Source: Bacteroidia bacterium (GTDB lineage Bacteria > Bacteroidota > Bacteroidia > Cytophagales > Flammeovirgaceae). From it: DNA of 64,000 nt. The translations under genes were made by a program, and so were the position numbers. Positions 16,728 to 27,354 of this stretch are shown one piece after another. Every line of letters begins with the position of its first letter. Position 1 is the stretch's first letter. Where the stretch lies: assembly GCA_030425505.1 (NCBI GenBank), contig JAUIAB010000001.1:299174-363173 (forward strand), written 5' to 3'. The notes beneath the pieces were generated by a model that did not search any database, had not been told where the DNA came from, and saw only the letters and a program-made list of their open reading frames with translations.

Positions 16728-18704
16728 ATGAAGAAAAGAATTTTTTTGAGCCTCTTCTTCATAGGACTATGCTTGACTAATATTAGCGCACAGCAGGTTT
16801 CATTGAGATTATATGAAGAGTTGAGAAGTAAATCAGATAATGACATTATACAAATTGTAGCCTTACTTGACGATCAGGCTAATTTGGATGATATTTACGA
16901 GTCTAAAATGCACGTTGATGATAAAGCCAGAGCTACTATCAACAGATTACAAGAAAAAGCTGGAAAAACACATCAATCAATAATTGAACTATTAGACTAT
17001 GGCAAAAAATTAGGTGACGTTTCAAGTTACGAAGCCTTCTGGGTTGTAAACATGTTTATGGTTCAGGCTAAAAAAAGCTACTTGGAAGGAATCATTCTAA
17101 ACAATTCTGAGTTTTCATTCTTAGACTTGGATGTAGAGCTAGATTTAGATGAACCAATAGTTGAAGAAAATCCAGCAGACATTGAAGCTGTAGGAGCTCC
17201 AGAACCTGGCTTAAGGATTATTAACGCACATAGGATGTGGGAACTTGGTTTTACTGGTGAAGGCAGTATTGTAATGACTTCTGACACAGGTGCTGATATG
17301 ACGCACCCTGCTTTAAGTAGAAGCTGGAGAGGAAATAACGTGCCAGTTAATGAAGCTTGGATTGATGTTAGTAACAATCCATCACAAGTACCAAACGACT
17401 GTGATGTTCCACAAATATCTCATGGTACTCATGTTACAGGGATTATGTGTGGTTTAGACCCTGCAAATAATGATACAATAGGAGTGGCTTTCGACGCTCA
17501 ATGGATTGCTGCAAAAAGCATTTGTGGAGGCGCAGGAAATGGTATCTCGAGGCACACTAGAGTTTTTCAATGGGCAATGAACCCAGATGGTAACCCAAAC
17601 ACAGTTAACGATATGCCAGATGTCATAAATAATAGTTGGTTTGATCGTGCTTCTAGCTGCAATCAACTTTTTCAAACATTATTTATTAATGTTGAAACAG
17701 CTGGTATTGCTATCGTGTTTTCTGCTGGAAATAGTGGGCTTAATGGTGCAAGTTCTATTACTGTACCTAAAAATATAAATACTAGTTTAGTTAATACTTT
17801 TTGTGTTGCCAATATTCAGGGAAATTTATTTCTCAATGGTAACTTTAACCCTATTGCAGCGAGATCAAGTAGAGGTCCATCCGTTTGTGGGGGTGAAGGC
17901 TCACTATTGATAAAACCAGAAGTGTCAGCTCCAGGAACAAGAGTTAGATCATGCATTCAGCAAGGTCAATATGGTCTTCTCTCAGGTACATCTATGGCTG
18001 CACCACATGTTTCAGGAGCCATTGCTTTGCTGAAAGAAGCTTTCCCTCATCTTACAGGTGAGCAGCTTAAGCTCGCTCTCTACTATACTGCTAGTGACCT
18101 TGGTGTGCCAGGGGAAGATAATACGTATGGCATGGGGCTAATTGACGTTTTTGCAGCTTATCAGTATCTCTTAGGGCAAAACTGTGAGGGTGAAATCGTT
18201 CTAAGAGATCCACTAAATGGAGAGGAAATATTCGCTTCTGGGCAAAGGGTTATTACCAGTTCAGTCATAGAACCTGGCTCTAATATCACTATGAAAGCCA
18301 ATAGTCTGGTATTATTAGAAGATGGATTTAGCGTAAGTAGTAATGCTCAATTTAGAGCTTATCTGGAATCTTGTGTCCCTGGAGTTGCTAACTTTAATGA
18401 AGCAAATAGATTAGCCTCAGAGACTAGTTACCTTACTAATTTAAAAGAAGATCTAACTGCTAAGAAAATTAAAATTTACCCTAATCCAGCAGAAAACTCT
18501 TTTAAAATTAATTTGGATAGCTATGTGAAAAATGCATCTCTTAGAATTATCAATATATCTGGAGATGTGGTTTTTTCTAAAAGTAGAATTACTGAAAACG
18601 AAATGGATATTGACACAAAAGGATATCCAAATGGAATTTATTTTGTGCATATCACTTCAGATAATGGTGAAAGTAATATTACTAAGTTGGTAATTCAAAA
18701 ATGA
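16728..18704 (+). CDS. Secreted subtilisin-family (S8) peptidase with T9SS sorting domain
   Basis: A 658-residue serine protease. The signal peptide (1-22, ending SAQQ) precedes a propeptide-like region. The catalytic triad of the S8 fold is visible: Asp186 (SDTGAD), His232 (SHGTHVTG) and Ser422 (GTSMAAPHVSG). Residues about 490-545 look like the beta-stack module that often precedes sorting tails. The C-terminal 80 residues, starting KIYPNPAENSFKI and ending in a basic residue, form a type A T9SS sorting domain. The enzyme should therefore cross the outer membrane and be released or attached to the surface. It lies 2 bases after the repeat-protein gene and is followed by a strong terminator. 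Targets may be its neighbour or environmental protein. Confidence 0.92.
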   Translation: MKKRIFLSLFFIGLCLTNISAQQVSLRLYEELRSKSDNDIIQIVALLDDQANLDDIYESKMHVDDKARATINRLQEKAGKTHQSIIELLDYGKKLGDVSSYEAFWVVNMFMVQAKKSYLEGIILNNSEFSFLDLDVELDLDEPIVEENPADIEAVGAPEPGLRIINAHRMWELGFTGEGSIVMTSDTGADMTHPALSRSWRGNNVPVNEAWIDVSNNPSQVPNDCDVPQISHGTHVTGIMCGLDPANNDTIGVAFDAQWIAAKSICGGAGNGISRHTRVFQWAMNPDGNPNTVNDMPDVINNSWFDRASSCNQLFQTLFINVETAGIAIVFSAGNSGLNGASSITVPKNINTSLVNTFCVANIQGNLFLNGNFNPIAARSSRGPSVCGGEGSLLIKPEVSAPGTRVRSCIQQGQYGLLSGTSMAAPHVSGAIALLKEAFPHLTGEQLKLALYYTASDLGVPGEDNTYGMGLIDVFAAYQYLLGQNCEGEIVLRDPLNGEEIFASGQRVITSSVIEPGSNITMKANSLVLLEDGFSVSSNAQFRAYLESCVPGVANFNEANRLASETSYLTNLKEDLTAKKIKIYPNPAENSFKINLDSYVKNASLRIINISGDVVFSKSRITENEMDIDTKGYPNGIYFVHITSDNGESNITKLVIQK

Positions 18705-18718
18705 TATAAATACAATTT

Positions 18719-18752
18719 AGCCCTCCCTAAAGTTTTTGAGGAGGGCTTTTTA
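18719..18752 (+). terminator. Rho-independent terminator after subtilase gene
   Basis: AGCCCTCC (18719-18726) pairs exactly with GGAGGGCT (18740-18747), followed by a T run. It closes the accessory operon on the + strand. Confidence 0.9.
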
Positions 18753-18770
18753 TATAAAATTACATTAGAA

Positions 18771-18815
18771 TTAAAAAAACATAAAGACTACCCGTAAATG
18801 TTACGAGTAGTCTTT
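18771..18815 (-). terminator. Rho-independent terminator after csbD-like gene
   Basis: AAAGACTAC (18783-18791) pairs with GTAGTCTTT (18807-18815), and inner CGTAA/TTACG pairs extend the stem. Read on the minus strand it is followed by a run of T (18771-18779), so it terminates the gene at 18843-19034. Confidence 0.75.
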
Positions 18816-18842
18816 ACTATCTTGGTTCTTAATAGAAACAGG

Positions 18843-19034
18843 TTATAATTGATCTATAAACTCTTTCACTTGTTCTTTTGTTTTTCCAGTCTTTTTCTGG
18901 ATTCTACCGAGAAGCTCATCTTCCTGTCCTTCTTCGTATTTCAAATCATCATCGGTTAATTCAGCATAATTTTGCTTTACTTTACCTTTTAAAACATTCC
19001 AGTTTCCACGAATTTTATCTGTTGTACTACTCAT
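18843..19034 (-). CDS. CsbD-family stress protein
   Basis: A 63-residue acidic, helical protein of the CsbD family, which is induced by general stress in many bacteria and has no known biochemical activity. The family pattern is clear: DKIRGNWNVLKGKVKQNY near the start, DDDL in the middle, and a second helix pair ending KEQVKEFIDQL. The start is the ATG at 19034. It lies 42 bases downstream of a PfpI/DJ-1-type gene on the same strand and ends at a hairpin terminator, so the two form a likely stress operon. Confidence 0.88.
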   Translation of the reverse strand: MSSTTDKIRGNWNVLKGKVKQNYAELTDDDLKYEEGQEDELLGRIQKKTGKTKEQVKEFIDQL

Positions 19035-19076
19035 AATTTTATGATTTTAAGTTTAATTGTTAAAAAAAATATACTT

Positions 19077-19637
19077 TTATACAGTTTGTTTTGCATGTTT
19101 TCCTTCATTAATTTCTTCAATTACCTTTTTGTTAAAGGCTTCTAGGTCAGAAGGTGTTCTGCTTGTTACTAATGCTTGATCAACAACTACCTCTTGATTT
19201 ACCCATTTAGCTCCTGCATTTTCCAGGTCTTTTTGTATAGAAGGATACGATGTTATCTCTCTTCCTTCCAATACTTCTGCATCAATTAATAATTGTGACC
19301 CATGGCAGATTGCAGCTACTGGTTTGTGACTACTAAAAAAAGATCTTACAAATTCAACAGCTCTAGTATTTTTTCTAAGAGCGTCTGGACTCATTACTCC
19401 TCCAGGTATAATTAATGCATCATATTTTTCATGACTAACATTTCCAATGGTCCGATCAACATTATAAGAACCTTTCCATTCATCGTTACTCCACCCTCTA
19501 ATTTCTCCTTCACCCGTTGATACTATTTCCACTTTAGCACCAGCTTTTTCAAGAGACTCTTTTGGTGATGATAGTTCTGAATATTCAAAACCATTATCTG
19601 CTAATATTGCTACGCATTTTCCTTCAAGTGATTCCAT
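19077..19637 (-). CDS. DJ-1/PfpI-family protein (YhbO-like)
   Basis: A 186-residue cytoplasmic protein of the DJ-1/PfpI superfamily with the class I glutamine amidotransferase fold. The nucleophile Cys sits in the elbow AAICHGS (about residue 110), and the acidic residue near the N-terminus, in the NGFEYSEL region, is present. Relatives such as YhbO are stress proteins reported as protease- or glyoxal-detoxifying enzymes; which activity applies here cannot be told. Residues RGWSNDEWKG are typical of the subgroup. The upstream 291-base gap holds a large palindrome. The csbD-like gene follows after 42 bases. Confidence 0.88.
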   Translation of the reverse strand: MESLEGKCVAILADNGFEYSELSSPKESLEKAGAKVEIVSTGEGEIRGWSNDEWKGSYNVDRTIGNVSHEKYDALIIPGGVMSPDALRKNTRAVEFVRSFFSSHKPVAAICHGSQLLIDAEVLEGREITSYPSIQKDLENAGAKWVNQEVVVDQALVTSRTPSDLEAFNKKVIEEINEGKHAKQTV

Positions 19638-19696
19638 AGTTATTAAAATTTAAAGTATAAAAATCTACTTTATAGAATATCAAAAATGGGTCTTAA

Positions 19697-19790
19697 AAAA
19701 TAAGAGTGGATAAGCTTAAGTTATTTAAATAACTTAAGCTACTGAAAAACAATAAATTAAAACGATTTAAGAAAACCCTACTCTTATTTT
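19697..19790. repeat. 28-bp perfect palindrome nested in an 11-bp inverted repeat
   Basis: In the gap between frr and the pfpI-like gene, AGCTTAAGTTATTT is followed directly by its exact reverse complement (19713-19740). Outside it, AAAATAAGAGT (19697-19707) and ACTCTTATTTT (19780-19790) are also exact reverse complements. The structure could be an operator for the stress genes, a terminator for frr (no T tract follows), or a transcribed RNA. The rest of the 19638-19928 gap shows nothing else. Confidence 0.7.
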
Positions 19791-19928
19791 AAAAGATTAA
19801 GTTGATGTGGAAAATTAGATCCAATCTTATATTAAGGTGTAGAAGTTTTGGTACTTACCTGCTTTCAGGAGTTACTAATAATTAATCTTATTTAAGGAAA
19901 AATAGTACGTTTTAGACTATTTAAATAT

Positions 19929-20492
19929 TTAAACAGTCATTATGTCTTTTTCTTTCTCTTCAAATATTTTGTCGAGTTTACTGATAAAAGAGTCTGTGAT
20001 TTTTTGAACATCTTCTTCTGCTGATTTTATTGAGTCTTCTGAAGCACCTTCTTTTTGAAGTTTTTTAAGAGCGTCATTAATATCTTTTCTCACATTTCTA
20101 ATACTAACTTTACCGTTTTCAACTTCAGATTTAGCTTTCTTTACTAAGTCTTTTCTTCTTTCCTCAGTTAGTGCAGGAATATTAAGGCGTATAAAGTCCC
20201 CATCATTTACTGGGTTCAAGCCTAAATCACTATTTTGAATAGCTTTTTCAATTTCAACAAGAATATTTTTTTCCCAAGGCTTAATCGCTATTGTTTTTGC
20301 ATCAGGAGTATTAATCGATGCAACCTGACTAAGGGGAGTAGGGATTCCATAATATTCTACACTAATTCCGTCCAACATTGAAGGCATAGCTTTTCCAGCT
20401 CGGATTTTTGAAAGCTCACTAGACGTATGATCCACTGATTTGTGCATCATATCCTTAGCCTTATCCAATACTTTTTTAATTTCTTCTTCCAT
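19929..20492 (-). CDS. frr: Ribosome recycling factor
   Basis: Splits post-termination ribosomes together with EF-G. The 187-residue length and sequence are typical: a three-helix-bundle protein with SELSKIRAGKAMPSMLDGI near the N-terminus, the RLNIPALTEERRKDLVKKAK block in the middle and a charged C-terminal helix. It lies 120 bases downstream of pyrH on the same strand, the order conserved in most bacteria, so they are probably co-transcribed. No promoter matching the Bacteroidota consensus is evident in the gap between them. Confidence 0.97.
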   Translation of the reverse strand: MEEEIKKVLDKAKDMMHKSVDHTSSELSKIRAGKAMPSMLDGISVEYYGIPTPLSQVASINTPDAKTIAIKPWEKNILVEIEKAIQNSDLGLNPVNDGDFIRLNIPALTEERRKDLVKKAKSEVENGKVSIRNVRKDINDALKKLQKEGASEDSIKSAEEDVQKITDSFISKLDKIFEEKEKDIMTV

Positions 20493-20612
20493 TGGGGTTT
20501 TTTTACAATAGTGATTAAGAAAATTTACTCATAAAAATTTTATCTCAAAATTATCTTAAAATACTCTTTAAGCAAGTCTTTTTTAGTCTTTATTTTGATA
20601 GATTATGTTTCC

Positions 20613-21317
20613 TTAATAAATAAGAGTTCCTATTTTATCTCCACTTACAAGTCGGAACAAATTACCAGGTTTATTCATATCAAAAACGATAATAGGTAAA
20701 TGATTCTCTTTACATAAGGTAAAAGCAGTCATATCCATCACGTTTAGCCCCTTCTTTAACACTTCTTCAAAAGTTAGATCTGTAAACCTAGATGCACTAG
20801 GGTCTTTTTCTGGGTCTGCAGAATACACCCCATCTACTCTTGTGCCCTTCAAAACTACATTAGCTTCTATTTCCACTGCTCTTAAGCTTGCTGCAGAATC
20901 TGTTGTAAAATAAGGACTGCCTATACCTGCCCCAAAAATTATAACTCTATTCTTTTCAAGATGCCTAATTGCTCGTCGTCTTATAAAAAGCTCGCAAACC
21001 TGATCTACTTTAATGCCAGACATAAGTCTAGTATAAATTCCAATTTTTTCTAGAGCACTTTGAATGGCCATACCATTAATAAGTGTAGCCATCATACCCA
21101 TATAATCTCCTTGGACTCTATCAATACCAGTATCTTCTGCTTGCATCCCTCTGAAAATATTTCCTCCTCCAATTACAATAGCAACTTGAATACCAGCATC
21201 AACTACTTTTTTTACCTCTTCAGCATATTGCTGTAATCTGCCAGAGTCAATTCCATAGCCTTGCTCACCCATTAATGCCTCCCCACTTAGTTTTAAAAGT
21301 ATACGTTGGTATTTCAT
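20613..21317 (-). CDS. pyrH: UMP kinase
   Basis: Phosphorylates UMP to UDP in pyrimidine synthesis. It belongs to the amino-acid-kinase fold specific to bacteria. The 234-residue length is standard. Visible motifs are KLSGEALMG at the N-terminus, [10 protein letters not shown] in the nucleotide-binding loop, and the [14 protein letters not shown] block. It begins at the ATG at 21317, below a stretch containing two terminator-like hairpins that separate it from the tRNA-Glu gene. Frr follows 120 bases downstream, the standard arrangement. Confidence 0.97.
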   Translation of the reverse strand: MKYQRILLKLSGEALMGEQGYGIDSGRLQQYAEEVKKVVDAGIQVAIVIGGGNIFRGMQAEDTGIDRVQGDYMGMMATLINGMAIQSALEKIGIYTRLMSGIKVDQVCELFIRRRAIRHLEKNRVIIFGAGIGSPYFTTDSAASLRAVEIEANVVLKGTRVDGVYSADPEKDPSASRFTDLTFEEVLKKGLNVMDMTAFTLCKENHLPIIVFDMNKPGNLFRLVSGDKIGTLIY

Positions 21318-21336
21318 CTTAAAATAAAAGCTTTAA

Positions 21337-21374
21337 GGAAAAAAAAAGTATATCTACTAAAGTAGTATACTTTT
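21337..21374 (-). terminator. Hairpin with T tract between tRNA-Glu and pyrH
   Basis: On the minus strand a stem of about 14 pairs (21344-21374, one bulged base, two-base loop) is followed by a run of T. It fits a rho-independent terminator for transcripts coming from tRNA-Glu or atpD. It would also insulate pyrH, or could act as an attenuator in the pyrH leader. Confidence 0.6.
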
Positions 21375-21431
21375 CACTTCTTTACTCGAAAAGTGATCCT
21401 TTTTATTTTGGGGGATTTTAATCCAAAGTAA

Positions 21432-21460
21432 GAAAAACACACCGTGATTTAGGTATGTGT
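21432..21460 (-). terminator. Terminator just after tRNA-Glu
   Basis: On the minus strand ACACATACC pairs with GGTGTGT (two bulged bases) and is followed by TTTTTCT. It lies 31 bases after the tRNA 3' end and is the more likely primary terminator of the tRNA transcript. Confidence 0.5.
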
Positions 21461-21491
21461 GGATAAAAAAGAAAAAAGAGGGGAATAAAAG

Positions 21492-21566
21492 TGGTACTCC
21501 GTACGGGAATCGAACCCGTGTTACCAGGATGAAAACCTGGCGTCCTAACCCCTAGACGAACGGAGC
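21492..21566 (-). tRNA. tRNA-Glu (anticodon UUC)
   Basis: Read on the minus strand, the acceptor stem GCTCCGT (from 21566) pairs with ACGGAGT, followed by A and an encoded CCA. The anticodon stem-loop reads CCAGG-TTTTCAT-CCTGG with anticodon TTC, and the T arm contains GGTTCGAAT between ACGGG and CCCGT. All standard features are present, 75 bases including CCA. It lies 59 bases after the atpD stop on the same strand. Confidence 0.95.
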
Positions 21567-21625
21567 ACTTAAAAAGGATTGCAAATATACGCTAATAGCC
21601 TAAATAAACAAATAGGCATTATAAA

Positions 21626-23137
<1,512 letters not shown>

Positions 23138-23168
23138 TTAATTTTTATTTATAAAATTAAAATTTCGG

Positions 23169-23199
23169 CAAAAATACTTGTAACAAAAATGTATTCCAA
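23169..23199 (-). promoter_or_regulatory. atpD promoter with both -33 and -7 elements
   Basis: On the minus strand TTG (23199-23197) is followed after 20 bases by TATTTTTG (23176-23169), matching the Bacteroidota pattern TTG-N(19-21)-TAnnTTTG. The ATG lies about 32 bases further. The perfect 12-bp palindrome CCAAGATCTTGG (23196-23207) overlaps the -33 element and could be a regulator site. Confidence 0.6.
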
Positions 23200-23417
23200 G
23201 ATCTTGGTAAGGAATTTTGCATGACCCTAATAAAATACTTAAATGATAAAGCATTGGGTTCTCAGAATAGTATATGCTTTTTGAAACCTTATTAGTAGGT
23301 CATGAATCCTCAGCTTATCAACAAAGTTCCTGTAAGCGATTATCTTTCCCGTCAAAATGTCATATATCTTTCAATGGCAGAAAAATTGTAATCCCATCAC
23401 CAAAACTGACGAAATCA

Positions 23418-24032
23418 ATGGCAAAAAATAAGGAAGAAAAAAATAAGGAAGAAAAAAGCGTAGAAAAAGAAGAGGTTTTAGCCACTGAAAGTGAAAAAGC
23501 GGAAAATAAGGCTAACTCTAAGGAAGCTAACATTGATCAAGAAGAAAGCGAAGCTTCTAGTTTAGAAGATCAAACAAATGCCCTGAAAGAAGAGCTGGAA
23601 GAAGCAAAAAATAAATATTTACGATTATATGCTGAGTTTGATACTTTCAAAAGAAGAGCAGCCAAAGAAAGAATAGAGCTTAAAGAAACTGCTAGCAGAG
23701 ATCTGATAGTAGACTTACTTCCAGTATTAGATGATTTTGAAAGGTCGCAAAAGTCCATAGAGTCTTCTGTAACAGAAAATGAATCCCTCAAAAGCTTCAG
23801 TGATGGGGTTCAATTAGTGCACCAAAAGCTCATAAAAACCCTGCAAAGCAGAGGAGTAAAAGAGATGGAAAACCCTATTGGAAAAGAGTTTGACTCTGAG
23901 CTTCATGAAGCAATTACTCAAATACCAGCGCCAGAAAATAAATTAAAAGGAAAAGTAATTGACGTAATTGAAAAAGGATATACTCTTGCTGACAAAGTAA
24001 TTAGATACGCTAAGGTAGTAACAGGAGCATAA
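23418..24032 (+). CDS. grpE: Nucleotide exchange factor GrpE
   Basis: Co-chaperone that releases ADP from DnaK. The frame is open from 23274, but the first 48 codons look non-coding in character, with a run of Cys, Ser and His unlike GrpE. I therefore choose the ATG at 23418 (MAKNKEEKN), giving 204 residues. The N-terminal third is a highly charged, disordered K/E segment, followed by the long coiled coil (about 50-100) and the C-terminal beta domain with the family motif GVKEMENPIGKEFDSELHEA. DnaJ begins 18 bases later. dnaK is not in the window. The 5' region 23208-23417 shows no convincing CIRCE-type operator. Confidence 0.93.
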   Translation: MAKNKEEKNKEEKSVEKEEVLATESEKAENKANSKEANIDQEESEASSLEDQTNALKEELEEAKNKYLRLYAEFDTFKRRAAKERIELKETASRDLIVDLLPVLDDFERSQKSIESSVTENESLKSFSDGVQLVHQKLIKTLQSRGVKEMENPIGKEFDSELHEAITQIPAPENKLKGKVIDVIEKGYTLADKVIRYAKVVTGA

Positions 24033-24050
24033 ACATAAATTTGAGTTTAG

Positions 24051-25196
24051 ATGGCAAAAAGAGACTATTATGAAGTATTAGGTGTAGAGAAAAATGCTTC
24101 TAAAGATGAAATAAAAAAGGCGTATAGAAAAATCGCTATAAAATATCACCCTGACAAAAATCCTGACAACAAAGAAGCGGAGCAAAAGTTTAAAGAAGCT
24201 GCCGAGGCTTATGATGTGCTAAGCGATGATAGTAAAAGACAAAGATACGATCAATTTGGTCATCAGGGAATGGATGGCGGTGGATTTGGCGGTGGAGGAA
24301 TGAACATGGATGATATCTTCTCTAGGTTTGAAGATATCTTTGGTGGTGGTGGATTTGGTGATGTTTTTGGCGGTGGAGCCAGCCGTCAAGGAGGTATGGG
24401 TAGAAGAAGAGGGTCTGATCTTAGAATAAAACTAAAATTGACTTTACAAGAGGTAGCCAATGGTGTTGAAAAAAGCATCAAAGTAAAGCGATATATTTCT
24501 TGTGATTCCTGCGGTGGAAATGGAGCTAAAAATGGCACATCTTTAACCGTTTGCTCTACCTGTGGTGGCTCTGGGCAAACAAAAAAAGTGGTAAATACCA
24601 TGCTTGGCCAAATGGTATATGCTAACACGTGCCCTTCCTGCCATGGTGAAGGTAGAAGCATCCAAGATAAATGCGATAAGTGTAAAGGAGATGGTAGAAT
24701 ATACTTTGAAGAAGTTATTCCAGTCAAAATTCCCGCTGGTGTATCTCAAGGTATTCAGCTTTCTATGAGGGGAAAAGGAAATGTCCCAAAAAAAGGTGGT
24801 GTTCCAGGAGATTTGATTATTCTAATTGAAGAAATAGAAGACGATCAGCTTAAAAGAAAAGATTTTGACATCCATTATGATCTTCATATAAGCTTTATAG
24901 ATGCAGCCTTGGGTACAACTGTAGAGGTGCCAACAATAAACGGTAAAGCCAAGATACCAATAGAAAAAGGTACGCAAAGTGGCAAAATACTTAGGTTGAG
25001 AGGCAAAGGGATCAAAGAGCTAGATGGGTATAGATCTGGTGATCAATTAATACATGTTAATATATGGACTCCACAAAGGCTTTCAGAAGAAGAAAAGAAA
25101 ACGTTAGAGCAACTTAAAGAGTCCTCTAACTTTCAACCCAAACCAGGGAAAGCTTCAAAAACATTTTTCGATAGAATGAAGGAATTTTTTGATTAA
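24051..25196 (+). CDS. dnaJ: Chaperone DnaJ
   Basis: Hsp40 that stimulates the DnaK ATPase and presents substrates. All four parts are visible in 381 residues. The J domain has the essential HPD (KYHPDKNPD, about residues 32-36). A Gly/Phe-rich linker covers about residues 76-115. The zinc-binding region has four CxxCxGxG repeats ([32 protein letters not shown]), and two C-terminal beta domains follow. It lies 18 bases after grpE, forming a typical operon. Confidence 0.97.
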   Translation: MAKRDYYEVLGVEKNASKDEIKKAYRKIAIKYHPDKNPDNKEAEQKFKEAAEAYDVLSDDSKRQRYDQFGHQGMDGGGFGGGGMNMDDIFSRFEDIFGGGGFGDVFGGGASRQGGMGRRRGSDLRIKLKLTLQEVANGVEKSIKVKRYISCDSCGGNGAKNGTSLTVCSTCGGSGQTKKVVNTMLGQMVYANTCPSCHGEGRSIQDKCDKCKGDGRIYFEEVIPVKIPAGVSQGIQLSMRGKGNVPKKGGVPGDLIILIEEIEDDQLKRKDFDIHYDLHISFIDAALGTTVEVPTINGKAKIPIEKGTQSGKILRLRGKGIKELDGYRSGDQLIHVNIWTPQRLSEEEKKTLEQLKESSNFQPKPGKASKTFFDRMKEFFD

Positions 25197-25318
25197 AAGA
25201 ATAAAATCACACAGCGTTAAAATTCACAAAAAAAGCAATAATAAATGTTAGAATTCCGATCTTTTAATGTTGTATTATAATTATAGCTTTCTTAAGCCAT
25301 AAACGGATTCTTTAGATT

Positions 25319-26755
25319 ATGCTTAGACAGTTTTTTTTTAGCACATTTGCTTGCCTATTAATCTTTCAGGCTTTTTCACAAAGTGTAACTATCGAAATAG
25401 GGACTACAGAAATAGGAGTTAATCAAACATTTAGCATTACTGCTACTATTCAAAATGAAAGAATAAAAGAGTATAGTGGCTTCCCAGAGATAAATGGATT
25501 TAGAAAACTTGGAACATCCTCTTCTTCGAGTACAAGTATAATAAACGGTCGTGTTTCTTCTTCTCAAAGTATTACACAAAACTATCAGCCATTACAAAAA
25601 GGAGAATTTACTTTAAAGCCTTTCCAAATTAAAATCAATGGTAAGGAAGCGAAGTCTAACGGTACAAAAATTACAGTAGGAGAAACAGTACAAAGAAAAA
25701 AGTGGGATCCATTTGCTGACTTTTGGGGCTTTGGAAAGCAAGATCAGACCCAAGAGTACTTGAATGTAAAAGAAGATGCTTTTTTTGCCCTGAGCACTAA
25801 TAAAGATGAGGTTTATGTCGGCGAAGGAATCAACCTAAATCTTGCTTTTTATGTTGCCTTAAGCAACAAAGCTTCTATGGAGTTTTACGAAGTAAGCGAT
25901 CAGCTAACAGAAATATTAAAAACAATAAAACCAGCAAACTGCTGGGAAGAAAACTTTGAAATAGAGTCAATAAAGCCAGTAATAGTTACTATTCAGGGAA
26001 AGCAGTATCGCCAATACAAACTTTATGAAGCGGTATACTTTCCATTGAATACAGAAGAAATAATATTCCCTTCTGTTGGTCTTAAAATGATCAAATACAA
26101 AGTTGCAAAGAACCCTGTTTTCTTTGGTAGAAATAAGCAAGAAGACTTTAAAACGTTCTATACAAAAAGAAAAAACATACAGGTTAAAGAGTTACCAGAT
26201 CACCCTTTGAAGGAACAGGTAAATGTTGGAGTATATCAATTAGAAGAAAATGTAAATGAAAGAAAGTTTCAAACAGGTAAAAGCTTTACACTTAATTATA
26301 AAATAAAAGGAAAGGGAAATATTTCTGCTATTAAAGAACCTTTTGTCAGTGAAATTGATGACTTTGTTGTTTACCCTCCAAATATTCAACAAAATATCAC
26401 CAGAGCCAATGGTAGTATAGTGGGCAGTAAAAACTTTGAGTTTTTTGTAGAGCCGCAAGAACCTGGAGAGTTTAATCTTAAAGATTATTTTAAATGGGTT
26501 TACTTTAATACTGCAAAGGAAAAATACGACACTTTATTCTCGAATGTTTCTTTAAACATTACAGGCGAAAGCAAGAAAAATGACTTTATCGCCTCTAGTT
26601 CTTTTGGGGGAGTTTATGACTTAATAGAAAAGGAAGATAATAAACTTGAAAGCATTCAGCCAGATTATACCATTAGATATTATGTTTTGATAGGTATCAT
26701 ATTAAGTCTATTATTACCCGTTTACTTTTGGGTCAAACCTAAAAGCCAACCTTAA
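25319..26755 (+). CDS. batD: BatD-family protein
   Basis: A 478-residue exported inner-membrane protein of the BatD (oxygen tolerance) family. It has a signal peptide (1-21, ending AFSQ), a chain of Ig-like beta domains beginning VTIEIGTTEIGVNQTFSIT, the YQPLQKGEFTLKPFQIKINGK element typical of the family, and one C-terminal transmembrane helix (about 452-470). In other Bacteroidota batD usually lies with batA, batB and batC next to a MoxR ATPase; here it stands alone after dnaJ (122 bases). Its last 4 bases overlap the end of the convergent nadD gene. The molecular role remains unclear. Confidence 0.85.
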   Translation: MLRQFFFSTFACLLIFQAFSQSVTIEIGTTEIGVNQTFSITATIQNERIKEYSGFPEINGFRKLGTSSSSSTSIINGRVSSSQSITQNYQPLQKGEFTLKPFQIKINGKEAKSNGTKITVGETVQRKKWDPFADFWGFGKQDQTQEYLNVKEDAFFALSTNKDEVYVGEGINLNLAFYVALSNKASMEFYEVSDQLTEILKTIKPANCWEENFEIESIKPVIVTIQGKQYRQYKLYEAVYFPLNTEEIIFPSVGLKMIKYKVAKNPVFFGRNKQEDFKTFYTKRKNIQVKELPDHPLKEQVNVGVYQLEENVNERKFQTGKSFTLNYKIKGKGNISAIKEPFVSEIDDFVVYPPNIQQNITRANGSIVGSKNFEFFVEPQEPGEFNLKDYFKWVYFNTAKEKYDTLFSNVSLNITGESKKNDFIASSSFGGVYDLIEKEDNKLESIQPDYTIRYYVLIGIILSLLLPVYFWVKPKSQP

Positions 26756-27327
26756 GACTGATATAATTTTTTTCTTCTGACGTATGTAATCACATCTTCC
26801 TGAAGAAGGTATTTTACAGATTTCCCCTGATTGATGCTCTTCCGTATAAATGTTGCAGAAACATCTAATAATGGTGCTTTTACTTCTATAGTTCCTTCAG
26901 GCTTTTCAAAGTTAGAGTCTTTACCCGAAGGTCTCGGATAAACGATCAAAGAATGATGCTTGAGAATTTCTTCATGGTTTTTCCATTTATGAAATGTTCT
27001 CAAATTATCTTCTCCAATTATTAAATAAAACTTGTTTTTGGGGTACTTTTCTCTTAGATAGGTTAGCGTATCCACTGTAAAACTAGGTTTGGGCATACTA
27101 AACTCAATATCAGTGACATTAAAGTTTGGATTTTCAGCAATAGCAAGCCTTACCATATCTAACCTGTCAAACTCATGAGCTAAATCTTCTTTTTTCTTAA
27201 AAGGGCTTTGTGGTGAAACTACAAACCAAACTTTATCAACAGCAGCACTTTCGACTATAGTATTTGCAATAATCAGATGACCAATATGGATTGGGTTAAA
27301 AGAACCAAAAAAAAGACCTACTTTCAC
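26752..27327 (-). CDS. nadD: Nicotinate-nucleotide adenylyltransferase
   Basis: Makes nicotinate adenine dinucleotide from NaMN and ATP in NAD biosynthesis. The nucleotidyltransferase motif is clear at the N-terminus: GLFFGSFNPIHIGHL with HIGH-like HxGH. The C-terminal SATFIRKSI signature binds ATP. The 191-residue length is typical. It ends by overlapping 4 bases of the convergent batD stop and lies 27 bases downstream of a TPR gene on the same strand. Confidence 0.96.
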   Translation of the reverse strand: MKVGLFFGSFNPIHIGHLIIANTIVESAAVDKVWFVVSPQSPFKKKEDLAHEFDRLDMVRLAIAENPNFNVTDIEFSMPKPSFTVDTLTYLREKYPKNKFYLIIGEDNLRTFHKWKNHEEILKHHSLIVYPRPSGKDSNFEKPEGTIEVKAPLLDVSATFIRKSINQGKSVKYLLQEDVITYVRRKKLYQS

Positions 27328-27354
27328 AATAGAGCTGATTTAAATAATTGTTTT

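Noticed and set aside
8130..18704. Bacterial gasdermin or CRISPR-linked CHAT (Craspase) system
   Set aside because: No small gasdermin-like gene, no Cas7-11 and no CRISPR array lie nearby, and the CHAT proteins have export signals.
21594..21620. Hairpin AATAGCCTA / TAGGCATT as atpD terminator
   Set aside because: The stem is short with a bulge and no T tract follows on the minus strand. It may contribute to processing before tRNA-Glu but is not supported as a terminator.
23274..23417. 48-residue N-terminal extension of GrpE
   Set aside because: Open by chance. Its composition (Cys, Ser, His, Pro) is unlike GrpE, and the ATG at 23418 gives a standard protein.
24386..24749. Two overlapping minus-strand frames inside dnaJ
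   Set aside because: Shadows of the Gly- and Cys-rich coding sequence on the other strand.
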